Assembly (NCBI GenBank): GCA_014904845.1
Contig: MU119542.1
Span: 1 to 50,463, forward strand
Length of the DNA: 50,463 nucleotides
Direction: 5' to 3'
Source of the DNA: Acephala macrosclerotiorum
Lineage: Eukaryota > Ascomycota > Leotiomycetes > Helotiales > Mollisiaceae
The position numbers were made by a program, and so were the translations under genes. Positions 36,427 through 47,060 of the stretch are shown here, one piece after another. Positions within the stretch are counted from its first letter, which is position 1; the number at the start of each line of letters is the position of its first letter. The notes below the pieces were generated by a model, which was not told the DNA's origin, did not search any database, and saw only the letters and a list, made by a program, of their open reading frames with translations.

Positions 36427-36752
36427 TTTGGGGTTGTCTGGCGGGGAAGTGGAGAGAAGCGGCGGGGTGGGGTGGAGTGGGGTGGGCGGAAAAGAAGGAG
36501 GGGTGATGACCATCTGGTACGGTGGCGGAGAAGTTTCTCTTCGTTGTCGGATTGTTGGGGATTCGTGACAAAGCGGTTTGGTGATGCATAGTTTTGAGTT
36601 TCATGTCTGCTAAAATGGAATTGACGTAATTCTACCCCCAGCAATTGCACTCTTGTATCTATTGCATTCACGCTCGCTGTCAAATCCCTATGAGCCTGAC
36701 CATAAACGAGATATCGACACAATTGAGTATGGTAGCCCATAAGCGACCTCTC
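36427..36752. other. Convergent intergenic region
   Basis: Separates the 3' ends of the DUF4360 pseudogene and the NACHT gene. A purine-rich stretch (GGGGTGG/GAGTGGGGTGGGC-type) occurs at 36,465-36,500. No gene is seen. Confidence 0.4.
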
Positions 36753-39652
36753 TTAATTCCAGCTAATCGAATTCCAGATTTTCCTTAATGGATCCCGCTC
36801 TCGTCGATAAGCTTTACGTTTCTCTTCAAGAAGCATCTTGAATTTGCCGAATTGATCTGGCTCTAGAACCGCCCCCATGACTGCTTCTATTGTCAAAGTC
36901 TTTGACGCAGAGAGTAGGGGTCTTTTGTTGAGAGGGAGAGCATCAGGGTCCACCGGTATAGTCAAGAAAGGATCTGCGCCATAACGAATGAGCATTTCTG
37001 CGACCTGAAAGCAGTTTTCTCGAGTAGGTTTTTTATTAATAAACATAGGACAGAAGCGGAGAAAGCATTCCCAGACGGTATGCAGGCCGTTCCTGTCAGC
37101 CAAATCACCAACGCATTTTGCATTCGGGTCGGCGCCATGTTCAAGTAGTAACTTAACCATAGGCAGGTCGATGGTGTTTTCCCCCGTTCCTTGTGCTTCA
37201 GATGAGTTCGCACTAAAGATCTTAAAATCCAATAAGTTGTCAGGTCTTTCCGACCACATCAAAGCATATTGCAGCAGTAATGTCTTGGAAATCGAGCTTT
37301 GCTCGTCGATATCTTCGTTTTCTAGCCTCTCTACAACGTATATATGAAGCCCTGATATCATTGCTGCCCCCAGATAATATTCGGCGTTTCTGGATCGCGT
37401 GGTAATGGAGAATATTCTGTAAAGAGGATCTGCCTCATCAAGTATCGGTCGTACAGAACGGCCCTCATGTTTTTCAATCTCTCGTGCAAAATACAGCAGG
37501 CTGTGCATGTACTCTGCAAATATTCCGATACTATAAGAGTGTTTTCGCAAACTGCTGTTCAAAGCAACACTTTTCATTTGCGCGAGCAGAATCTTGCAAA
37601 GGAGCTCCTTTACATCAAATGAAGACGGCGTCATGATTTGCAACATACTCTGCATATCAGCCGTCAGCAGGAAGTCTCTCACCGTTCGGTGCAGAAATTC
37701 GACGCGAGGTGGGCACAAAATGCGTGGTAGTTTTGAATCGATATTGCCCACCTCCAGCAAGTCTTTGCATCGAGCGTTGATATACTTTCTTATTTGTTCC
37801 GAGATTGAATACACTTCCTCGTCTGTAAACCATGTACTCAGATTTTCTAGAGGCGTCTCTGATGTACTGCTTTTCTGCCTTAAGAAGTGAATGGTCATGG
37901 TCGAAACTGGCGATACCGCGTGTATCACGATCTGCAAGATTTGTCCTGTTTGTTCTCTGTACACAGGCTCCACATTTTCGAAGACCTGCTTGAAGTACCT
38001 TTCAAGGTCCGGTGGCAAACCTCGAAGTCGGGTTTGAAGGATATCAATGTCGTCATTTTCTGACAAACCCCTTAAAAGGGAACGGACAACTAGATAAACC
38101 CACAAAAAGACGCCTTGGGCTTTTTCGACTATCTCAAGAATGAGATTCATGTAAGATCCGTCCTCTTGCATGAGCAGGAAGAATCGTTCGTTCTCTTCGA
38201 GTTGATCTCTGACATAAGTTCTGATGTCTTCTTTCGTATACTCCTGCAAGAGTAATTTCCGCTCTGGAAACCCGTTGAAAGCTTCCATGAACACATTCCA
38301 CGGCCGGCTTGATACGCAAAGCTTGATGTTCTTGGATTTGCCAAGTCGCTGTAGTAAGCGGACAAGATCTAGATGCTCGCCATCGTATTCATCTAGCCCG
38401 TCGATGAAGAAACAAAACTTATGCGACATTAGTTCTTGGTCTGCAAGCCTTCCAAATGCATCAAAGATCTCCTGTCGAGTCCAAGGCTCTATCAGTTCGA
38501 AGGGCGCATTTGAGGGCGCCTCGTTCCACTTATATGGACAAACAACTTGAATGATTTCCGGACACTGCTTAAAGATCTGATACAGCAATGACTGAATCAA
38601 TCCTTCTTGCGACTTTTGCATCGCAGTTCCAGCACCCCAGAAAAAATGACTCGCAATCAGAGGTTTGACTTGGCCGGCCCACTCATCAAGCGTGCGTGTG
38701 GTCGCGGGATGCTCGCATATATACTTCATCAAAGTAGACTTCCCGGAGCCAGCTTTGCCTGCGATCCAAAAGATTCCGTCGCTCGATTGCAGCCATTTCG
38801 AAAATGGAGACCGTGGTCGTGTCTCGCTGGCCTCGTCTGAGAACGCCCATTCGAACGTCTCAGCGTGTGCATCTTTGACATTTACTTGCCGTTCTTGGAT
38901 GGTGCGGGAGTATAGACTTCTGGTGATCATATAAGCTCTCCCTCGATGATGAGCTTGCTCCTCTAACTCTTGGCACTTCTTCCCGACATCCGCGAAATTC
39001 ACAATGGGCATTTCGCTTCTGCTTTGTGCTGCCCTCTGGGACTCAAGGATTGCAATAAGGTCTCCTTTCAACTGATCAATCTTGAAAGATGTATTTGCTT
39101 CATTTTCGGAGACAATTTCCAGAAGTGAGATGACTCTTGAGCTCTTGTCCCTAGCAAAATATAAATTTCACTCTAATGTTTTCACGAGTACATGACTCAC
39201 TTCAAAATAGACAACAGGTAGATACCTAGCAGTTCCTGTAACTGCTTCAAACGCTTCTGAAGATCGTTGATCTTCTTCTTGTTTTTAGCAGATCGAATTG
39301 TTCTCCGGAAGCTCTCCAGGCCACTTTGACGCCCCTGCATCTTTGCATCTCTGAGCATATCGAGCAACTGATCTCCTACACCTTTGCAAGATGTCGCCAG
39401 CTTTTGGAGGCTCACTTCATCCTTGGAAAATGGCTTCGGGTTTTGGTGCAGTAGCTCAGGAATCTGAGCAGGTGGTGCGGACAGAGATTCCATGAGGCTG
39501 CTCAGATCATTCGTAGCTTGCTCGAGCTCGTCGTTGACGGCCAAGGAACCTTTCTTGTAAAGTTCTACGCCATTTTTTATAAGCTCAATACTGAAGTCGA
39601 CAAATTGGACGACCGAACTCGCAAGGCTGAGAGCTAACAGCGGGTCAAGCAT
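36753..39652 (-). CDS. NACHT/STAND NLR-like receptor with ankyrin-like C-terminus
   Basis: Exon 1 39652-39201 and exon 2 39150-36753 join across a 50-nt intron (GTGAGT..GCTAG) to 949 aa. The N-terminus MLDPLLALSLASSVVQFVDFSIELIKNG is the helical domain common on fungal STAND proteins (HeLo-/SesA-like; exact class not resolved), about residues 1-145. The NACHT domain has Walker A AGKAGSGKSTLMKY (about 281-294), Walker B FCFFIDGLDEYDG (about 396-408) and a SSRPW sensor-like motif (about 431). A helical region follows (VEFLHRTVRDFLL is typical of this group). The C-terminus has ankyrin-like repeats: MVKLLLEHGADPNAK and VAEMLIRYGADPF. Such proteins are fungal counterparts of NLRs that trigger incompatibility or cell death on ligand sensing. 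The frame is intact with no RIP-type stop. Few repeats are present, so the sensor is short. Confidence 0.9.
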
Positions 39653-40475
39653 CGCGCAGAGACTCCGAAGGGTGCGAACAAAGTTAATACCAAGAAGCCA
39701 GACACTTGCGAAGTGTTATGCGTGATAGCAGTAGAAGCGTATCGGGACTGAAAGTTGAAATCATGCGCAACTTAATTTTAAAGAAGATTGACCGAGGAGG
39801 GAGAGCACGGGCCGGGGCTGTGATGTGGCTGAGAGCAAAGTTGTCTTGCATGCATTATTATTATTGGTTGTGCGAAAAGGTAAGGCTCTCATAGCAGTTG
39901 CCTAAACCGCCTCGATTCGCTTCTTCCACTTATCAAAGAACTTTCGATAACTTCATTTGAGTGTCGGAATAGTCTCGAATGTGAGAAATCAAGTGTGAAG
40001 CCCAAAGTGCCTCCAGAAGATATCAGACAGAATCGGCGTGTTTTTAACCCCCAATTTACCCCTCTATCATCCCGCATCCCCCCCTATCATTCGGTTTCAC
40101 ATAATCCAATTCTGCATCAAAAACTCATGACAAGCCAAGCATTACGGTCAAGAAAGCTGTTGTGTTGCGTTGTAAAGTTATCGAGCATTGTTTCCGGTCG
40201 CAAAAGCTACCAACAACTCGCATTAACAGCTGGTTATCACACGTCAATCCTAACATGGAGAGATTTGGAAAAGTGAGCATGGCTGCATTATTGGCATTAT
40301 TAGGTGAGTACGAGTGAGCATAGATAGGAAAGAAGGGCAGGGAACTTGTTTCGACTCTTAGACTATCGTTACGACTGTCCCGGCTAAAATTAGACAATAA
40401 TGCAAGAATTGTTGGGGATCCCATTTTGAATCCCGCTCCTGCAATTACACGTGACTAGTCATTCAGCCTCACAGC
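39653..40475. other. Intergenic, no gene seen
   Basis: Upstream of the NACHT gene. Short frames on both strands do not resemble proteins. A poly-C-like CCCCCC tract occurs near 40,080. Confidence 0.45.
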
Positions 40476-40786
40476 TGTCAGAATTAGGAGTGATTCTCGA
40501 GGGTTCTAGATGCTAAGTAGGTCTCCTATGGCAGCACACTCTGTAGAATTATTATTAATAATATATAAACTATACACTGAAAGTTAGTAGACAGATGATC
40601 ATGGGGGTGTCACGTGGGCAGGAGTTCTTGTGTAACCCTGAGTCGAGGAGTCCGGCGGAGGATCAAGGGGGCTCTAAGACTCCTGGGCCTAAAAGAGACT
40701 CCCACGACACGGAGGGAATATATACCAAGGGAGTATTCCCAGAGTAGTAAGGAACTTCGTGCTTAACTCAAGATAGTAATTCCACA
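40476..40786. mobile_element. Possible solo LTR
   Basis: The stretch opens TGTCAGAATTAGGAG and could close at AATTCCACA (40786), giving TG..CA ends with imperfect inverted TGT.AGAATT / AATTC..ACA. It contains a TATA-like AATATATACC near 40,720 followed by GAGTATTCCC, as seen in LTR promoters. No target duplication is evident and no internal retroelement sequence adjoins it. The limits are tentative. Confidence 0.3.
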
Positions 40787-41020
40787 CCATTACCTAGTAA
40801 CCGCTAGCCACGAATCAATGACCCTGTCTCCGATCCTTGCCCGAACTGCACCTCGTCGAAGACTAGGTGAGCTCACCTACCAACCCCCAGGATTATATTA
40901 TAACCCCGTGCAAATTGTAACCCCTAAACTAGCCGAATAAATATTGCCGATGCACGTGATTTCAACCGACAAGAGGCACTTAGCTCTTACGAAGCGGTGA
41001 GCATTAATAAATCAAAGCTA

Positions 41021-43328
41021 TTAAACTAAGACAAAAACCTCGCTCACTTTGCCCTTCTCCCTTGATTCTTGAATCGCACGTCCATGCATGTATCCCTCAA
41101 GATAACACTCACCAACAAATTCCCAGCTCTCGTCACCCATTCCTTCACTTCCACTCCGCTTTCTCTCCCGCAATACGTAGGGAACATTTCCTCCATACAA
41201 TACAACGATCAAATCTCCTGGCCTGGTGCCGGACGGACAGAGGCCTATCCCATATTTGTCGGTTCTCATAAAACAGTCGCTGTGGCACTCTAGCGATGCA
41301 GTCCTCCTAGACGATTCGTAGTGCGCATTAAGTGTCCTCGCATTAACTCCTTGTCATCATTCACCACGTAAGTTTTCGTACGATTGGACAGCAGTTGGTC
41401 CGACCACTTCCCAGTGAGATTGAGGGGGTCGAAGATAGCAATGTATGCTCTATGGAGACTCTCGTGCTCTCTGGGTGGTCGGAAGTAAGGATACGGAGAG
41501 ATGTTGGTGATTGTTCCCACCCGAAGGCCAGAGAGACAAAGAGTGCGCCAAGAAGTGGAGGTGGCGATGAGATTCGTTTCTGGTACTGTCGTGCCAGCAG
41601 CATTGTAGGGAGTGGAGGGGGGCAAACCGAGGATGCCAACGGCCCAATTGCTGTGGCCGCGATAACTCCACGACCAAGTCAGCAACCCCGATGTAATATC
41701 CTCATCTACGTCCAAATTCATCTGCTGCCACGTTCTCCCCTCCAAGGCTTGTATGGCTGACAGGATCCTTAAGCTCCTATGCTCCACGATCCACCACCTA
41801 GTGAACCTTGCAAACACCTCCTTTACTGACCTCCTATAGTCTACCGCCACGTCGCTCGGCAGCTTATCCAAGCGCCCCGTGTCCCTCCCGAATTGCAACA
41901 TGGCAAATAACTTATCCCTGGGGTCCGTTGCGTCCAAGTCTAGGCCCTTTACCAGCACGTCCAAGATGCTCGTATTAGACGACCATTCTTTGTCAGTTTC
42001 TACCCTAGAGTTAAAAAGGTCCTCGAAGATAGGAGGCGTGAACGCCTTGTGAGCTGAGTTCGCCTTCATAGGGCACATCTCCATGCAGCGGTTCACGCGA
42101 AGTACCGTAGGCCAGGTGAGCACGTCGGTACCGCAATGCACAACTGCGGAGCGGGCATTGTAGATCTCTTGGACAACCCAGGTTCGGCGGAACCAGGAAA
42201 ATTCGAACAGAGGCCAATGGTCGACAAAATAGTGTGTAGCACCGTGGCGTTCTGAAACTGGCTCGTGCAGTTGATCAATACCATCTTTGGAAGATATTTC
42301 GGCGCCACCAGTAGGATTTAGCGAGTTGTACCGCTGCGTCACATCGTTCCCATCCCCCAGCCAGACAATGACTTTGGACGCGTTGCGATAGATTTCTCGC
42401 ATCATAGAAACCTGGCTCGCCCTCTCATCTAGATTGTTTTGGTTGATGGAGATGGCGTCGATCCAAAGGGTTCGAACTTCTCCTTGCGGGGGACGGAGGC
42501 GCTTTAAAGCCGTGTGGAGAGCCAAGGTGATGGACAGTACATGTTCCCAACCTCCCTCCTGGTCTTGCACCTTCACAACGATGTCCCTTTTCATTCTGGG
42601 ATCTCCCCAGCAGTAAGAGAGAGCTTCGTACGGGACCGCAGGCGACTGTTCGGGGGTAGTATAAACTAAGAAACACGACAGAGGCTCATCCTCTATTCCG
42701 CCGCTTAGGGAAATAAGTCGAATCTCATGCAAGGATTTGTCGAGTAGCCGATAGCAGCTGGGGACAGGTGCTGTAGATGGCGTACTTACCATCGCCAACG
42801 GCGAGATTTCCTCGCTTCCGTGGACTTCGATCTCAGCTTCTTGAACAAAGTTAATCCACGCGGCCCATTGCGCCTTTGGAATGATCTGGATAGAATCTCC
42901 TCCCCGGATGGAAGTAGCCCAATCGCAGATTGATGAGTCGTCGCTATCGGTGCCCCAGCAGATCTCATGCCGTGTGAAATTGGCCCTCGCATGGAGGTTG
43001 TATTGGAGAACGCGCTTGGGCACGCGATTGTGGCCCCCAGGAGTCAACACTGAGGCGATGAACCAAGTGTATGAACCCTCGTAAGTGCCGCAGTAGAGAT
43101 GCCCGTTGTTGCTGTAGCCTGGAACAAAGCTATTAGGACTTGAGAATAACGGCTGGGGTATATCTGCGTACCCTGATCATGGGATAAGATTCTAAAAATG
43201 ACCCGATTGACTGAGTAGATGTTTAAAGGAATGTGGAGCTCAACGTAGACCTTCTCGGGGCAGGATCTGGAGACCTCGATGAGGCCTTCTCTCTTCCGCC
43301 TGACGACCCTCGATCCTCTCGACGCCAT
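41021..43328 (-). CDS. HET (heterokaryon incompatibility) domain protein
   Basis: Exons 43328-43172, 43118-41382 and 41289-41021; introns 43119-43171 (GTACGC..TTCCAG) and 41290-41381 (GTACGA..CGCTAG); 720 aa, all phases fit. The N-terminal module has ILSHDQGYSNNGHLYCGTYE and GSYTWFIASVL, a beta-sandwich-like segment that often precedes domains in fungal multidomain proteins. The HET domain has YEALSYCWGD (216-225), LWIDAISINQNNLDER (from 270), MMREIYRNASKVIVWLGD and FSWFRRTWVVQEI. The C-terminus KYGIGLCPSGTRPGDLIVVLYGGNVPYVLR and FVGECYLEGYMHG is the usual tail of HET proteins. Without the last intron the frame would stop at TAG 41290 and lose this tail, which supports the splice. HET proteins mediate programmed cell death in vegetative incompatibility; this one is intact. 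Confidence 0.9.
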
Positions 43329-43790
43329 TTATGTTTATCTGTTGGGTATGTGCCTTATCAGTCCTTGGATAATGTGGATTTGCTGGAGAGTTGGACTAAG
43401 TCGGTGAGCTGAAAATCCTTCCTTATGTTATGGGCCAGCCACAAGCCGTGGCGCAGAGTAGGCTCCCAAAGATAGTTTATATGTTATATGAAGCAGAAGG
43501 AGAAATAATGGCCAAGTGTTGTGGAAGGGAGGACAGAACAGCCCAAAGGAAATTCAGATGTCTGAAGCTGGAGGATGAAAACATGACAGTGCATGCATTT
43601 AAGCCACGAAATATTACCTCAGGCACTCCGCCCTGTTCTCGCTTGACTTGCTGGCCTCACCTTCTCTTACGCGAGACGGTAGTGAGAGAAGCAATGGTGA
43701 GCAAAGCGGCGATAAGCCACGTGAGCTAACCGAATTCCCGTTAGCGAGCACCACCCGGTCAAAAGTACCTCTATTTATTAAATTACTACT
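43329..43790. promoter_or_regulatory. Upstream region of the HET gene up to the AT boundary
   Basis: No convincing gene. A plus-strand frame of 99 codons (43,430-43,729) resembles nothing. A small inverted repeat GCTAAC..GTTAGC lies at about 43,730-43,755, just before composition falls to AT-rich near 43,775. Confidence 0.4.
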
Positions 43791-44117
43791 ATACTTCAAA
43801 ATTTTATAAAACTATAATCATTTTATCAATTGACATAAAACTTAAAACAAAAAATTATTATTCGTTTAAATATAATCGCGCAAAGTTATTTTTTATATTC
43901 GAATTTTTTTAGTAATTTAATTATACGTTTATTACGTTTTATTTATTTCGACTTTAAATTCGATACGATTATTTTTAATGTGATTACTAAACCTTGAATA
44001 ACTTTTTGCTATTATTTTTAAAGACTAAAAAAAAGTATACTAGTTTTTAAAGTTTTTAAAATAAGTATTTAAAATTTAATCTTTTTTTTTTTTTAAATTC
44101 GATAAAAACTTGTTATA

Positions 44118-44189
44118 ATAAAATAAATAAAATAAATAAAATAAATAAAATAAATAAAATAAATAAAATAAATAAAATAAATAAAATAA
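44118..44189. repeat. 9-bp tandem repeat (ATAAAATAA)x8
   Basis: Eight perfect consecutive copies, about 330 bp inside the AT block. Perfect identity suggests recent slippage expansion. Confidence 0.85.
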
Positions 44190-44250
44190 AAATAATTTTT
44201 ATTAATTTTTATTACAATTGCTTTATTAATTAACGAGCGATTTACATTTT

Positions 44251-44310
44251 TTTTTAATCGTTTTTTTATTTTTTTAATCGTTTTTTTATTTTTTTAATTG
44301 TTTTTACAAT
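44251..44310. repeat. 20-bp tandem repeat, three copies
   Basis: Units at 44251-44270, 44271-44290 and 44291-44310. The first two are identical; the third differs at TCG to TTG and at its end. Confidence 0.75.
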
Positions 44311-45334
44311 TTTTTTTTAATTTTTTTATTTAATTGAATTTTAATTTTTAATTCGATTTAATAAATTATTATTTTAATTATTTTTAATAAAAATTATATT
44401 TTTATTTTATTATTATTTTCATTTTTTAAATTCAGTTTTTTACTTTTTTTACGTTTTTTTATTTTATAATAATAATATTATAAAAATTTTAATTTTTATA
44501 TTTTAAAATAAAAATTTTAAAATTTTTTTTTAATATAATATTAAATATATTATTTATTGTTTTTTTTTCGATATTAAATTTTTTATTATATTCGATTTTT
44601 ATATAATAAATATTTTTAGTATTTTTAAAAAATCGTAAAAAATCAATTAATATATTAAAATATATTATAAATTTAATAATTTAAAAAATAATATTAAAAT
44701 AATTAATAAATTAAATTTTAAATTTTTTTAATATACGTTAAATATTTTAATATATAAAAAACGTTTAAATATAATAATTAAATTTTTATTATTTAATATA
44801 AATTTTTTTAATTTTTAAAAATATATTATAAAAAATAATTAAAATAAATTTATATTTAAAAATATAATTTTATAAAAATTATATTAATTAATAAACTTTA
44901 TATTAATATAAAAAAATATTTATTAATTAAATAAAACGTTTAAAAACTCGTTATAATTAAATTAATTTAAATTTATTATTATTTTATTTATTATTTGAAA
45001 TAATAAAAAATATTTTATATTTAAATATTTTATAAATAGTTTTATTAGTTTACTAAGAAATATTTATTCGAATAAAAAAAAAAAAAACGTATATAAGTTT
45101 TTTAATTTTTAATATATATATAAAATAATTCGTTTTTTAAAAATTGTATAAAAATTGAAATATATAATTTCAATTTTAATACAATTAAATCAATTTCAAT
45201 ATAATTTAATACTACACGTAATTATTGTATTAATATTATATTTATATTAATAGTTTTTTTTTTATTAAATGCAATTAATTTAATTTAATTAATTAAATAT
45301 TATTATTTTTTTTATCGTAATTTATTAATACGTA

Positions 45335-45470
45335 AAACTCACTAATATTTTAATATAAAAATTATACAAAAATTATATGATTAAACTTTGAAAACAACGC
45401 TAATAAATTAATATTATTTTCGAAATTTATCGAAAGTTATAAATATCGAAATTAAAATAAATTTTTTTTC
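45335..45470 (+). repeat. Repeat P, right-block copy
   Basis: Counterpart of 7785-7925, same strand. It contains AAAACTC, TTAATAT, ATTATAT, TAATAAATTAATATTATTT and a TTATCGAAA..TATAAAT stretch in matching order. Confidence 0.45.
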
Positions 45471-45991
45471 TTAATTTTATAAATTAAATAATTACAATAA
45501 TATTAAAAATACAATATTAAAATACAACGTAAAATCATTTTTTTATTTTTTTTTCTTTTAATAATTTTTTTTTTTCTTTTTTTGTTATTTATATTTTTCT
45601 TTGTTTTGTTTACGTTTATTATTTTTAATAATTTTTTCGTATATATAATCGTTCGAATTTTAATATAATTAAAAAATACGTATATTATTTATATTATTAT
45701 TATCGTTATCGTAATCGTAATCGTAATTATTTTAATTTTACAAAGTTCGTATATTGTAATTATTATATTTTCGTATTAATTATCGATTTTAATTATATAT
45801 AAATTTTTTCGTACGTAAAAATAAAATTATATTTTATTTAATATTTATTTAATAGTTTCTATTAAATCTTTTTAAATTAATTTTAATAATTTTTAAAAAC
45901 GTAATTTTTTTTTTATTTAAATATATATAATTAATAATTTTTTTCGATTTCGAAATAATTTTTTATTATATTAATTATAGTATTAAAATCG

Positions 45992-46140
45992 TAATTTCTT
46001 TTTATAATTTTATTATAATAAAAAAAATTAATTCGATTTTTTAATATAATAAAAAATATATTATTATAATATTTTTTTAATAATTTAATTTTATAATAAT
46101 AATTTTAAAAAATTTAAAATTTAATATTAATAATATTATA
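45992..46140 (+). repeat. Repeat R, right-block copy
   Basis: Counterpart of 12001-12150, nearly gap-free. It lies between P and Q in this block, whereas in the left block P and Q lie close together and R is about 4 kb away. That fits a nested insertion here. Confidence 0.6.
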
Positions 46141-46974
46141 TAATTTTATTAAATTAATAATTATTTTTCATAAATTAAATTATTACGATTATTTTAAATT
46201 AAATTTTTTTTTTATTATTATTTAATTATTAATCGATTAATATTAATACGTTTGAAAATAAATTACAAAATATTAAAATTTTAATCTAATATTAATAATT
46301 TAATTTTATTTATTCTTTTTCAAAGAAAGTATTTATTTATTTATATAATTAAATAAAATAAACGTAAAATTAAAAAGTAAACATTAAAATAAAAATTATA
46401 ATTCGAATTATTTAATTAATCGTTTAAATGATTATATAATTAAATCGATATTAATAATTCTTTTTTTAAAAAAAAACGTTTTTTTTAATTCGTAAATTAA
46501 ATATAAAAAAAAGTATTATTACGATTATTAACGCGTTATTTCGTTATTAAATATTAAAAAGAAATTTAATCGTAAATTAATTATTATTACGTATTGTAAT
46601 ATTTAATCGATTAAATTAAATTTAAATTTTTTTTTTAAACTCGATATTTATAACTTTTAAATCAATCGAAAGTTCTACTCTCAAAAATATTAAAAATATC
46701 GAAAAATACTAAAAATATTAAAATAATAATTATACGTTTTTTTTTTTAGTATTATTTTTTTTAATAATCGTTTTTTTTATTATTTTCGTTTTCGTCGATT
46801 GATTTTTAAATTTCGAAACGATATATTTATTTTTATATTTTAATATTAAAACGATTAATATTAACGAGCGATTCAAATATTTTATTAATATTAAATTTAA
46901 TTATAATATTAATTAAATTATTATTTTTAGTAATTTATTGAATTTTTAAAAGTTTTTTATATTTATATGATTGT

Positions 46975-47060
46975 TTAATAATTATAATATCGATTATAAG
47001 ACGCTTTTTTTTAGTAGTATCGAGTTTAATTATATATTCGTAAAAAAAAAAAAAATTAAT
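46975..47060 (+). repeat. Repeat Q, right-block copy
   Basis: Counterpart of 8165-8255: TTATAATATCGATTATAAGA, CGCTTTTTTTT and TTTAATTATATATTCGTAAAA occur in the same order and strand. Confidence 0.45.

Noticed and set aside
42758..42789. GTAAGT..CCCCAG in HET exon 2 as an intron
   Set aside because: Only 32 nt, not a multiple of three, and the reading frame through it leads into the HET domain.
43430..43729. Plus-strand frame of 99 codons near the right island edge
   Set aside because: No family resemblance; lies in the HET promoter region.
44118..44310. CRISPR-like or centromeric array
   Set aside because: Simple 9- and 20-bp tandem repeats without spacers; too short for a satellite array.
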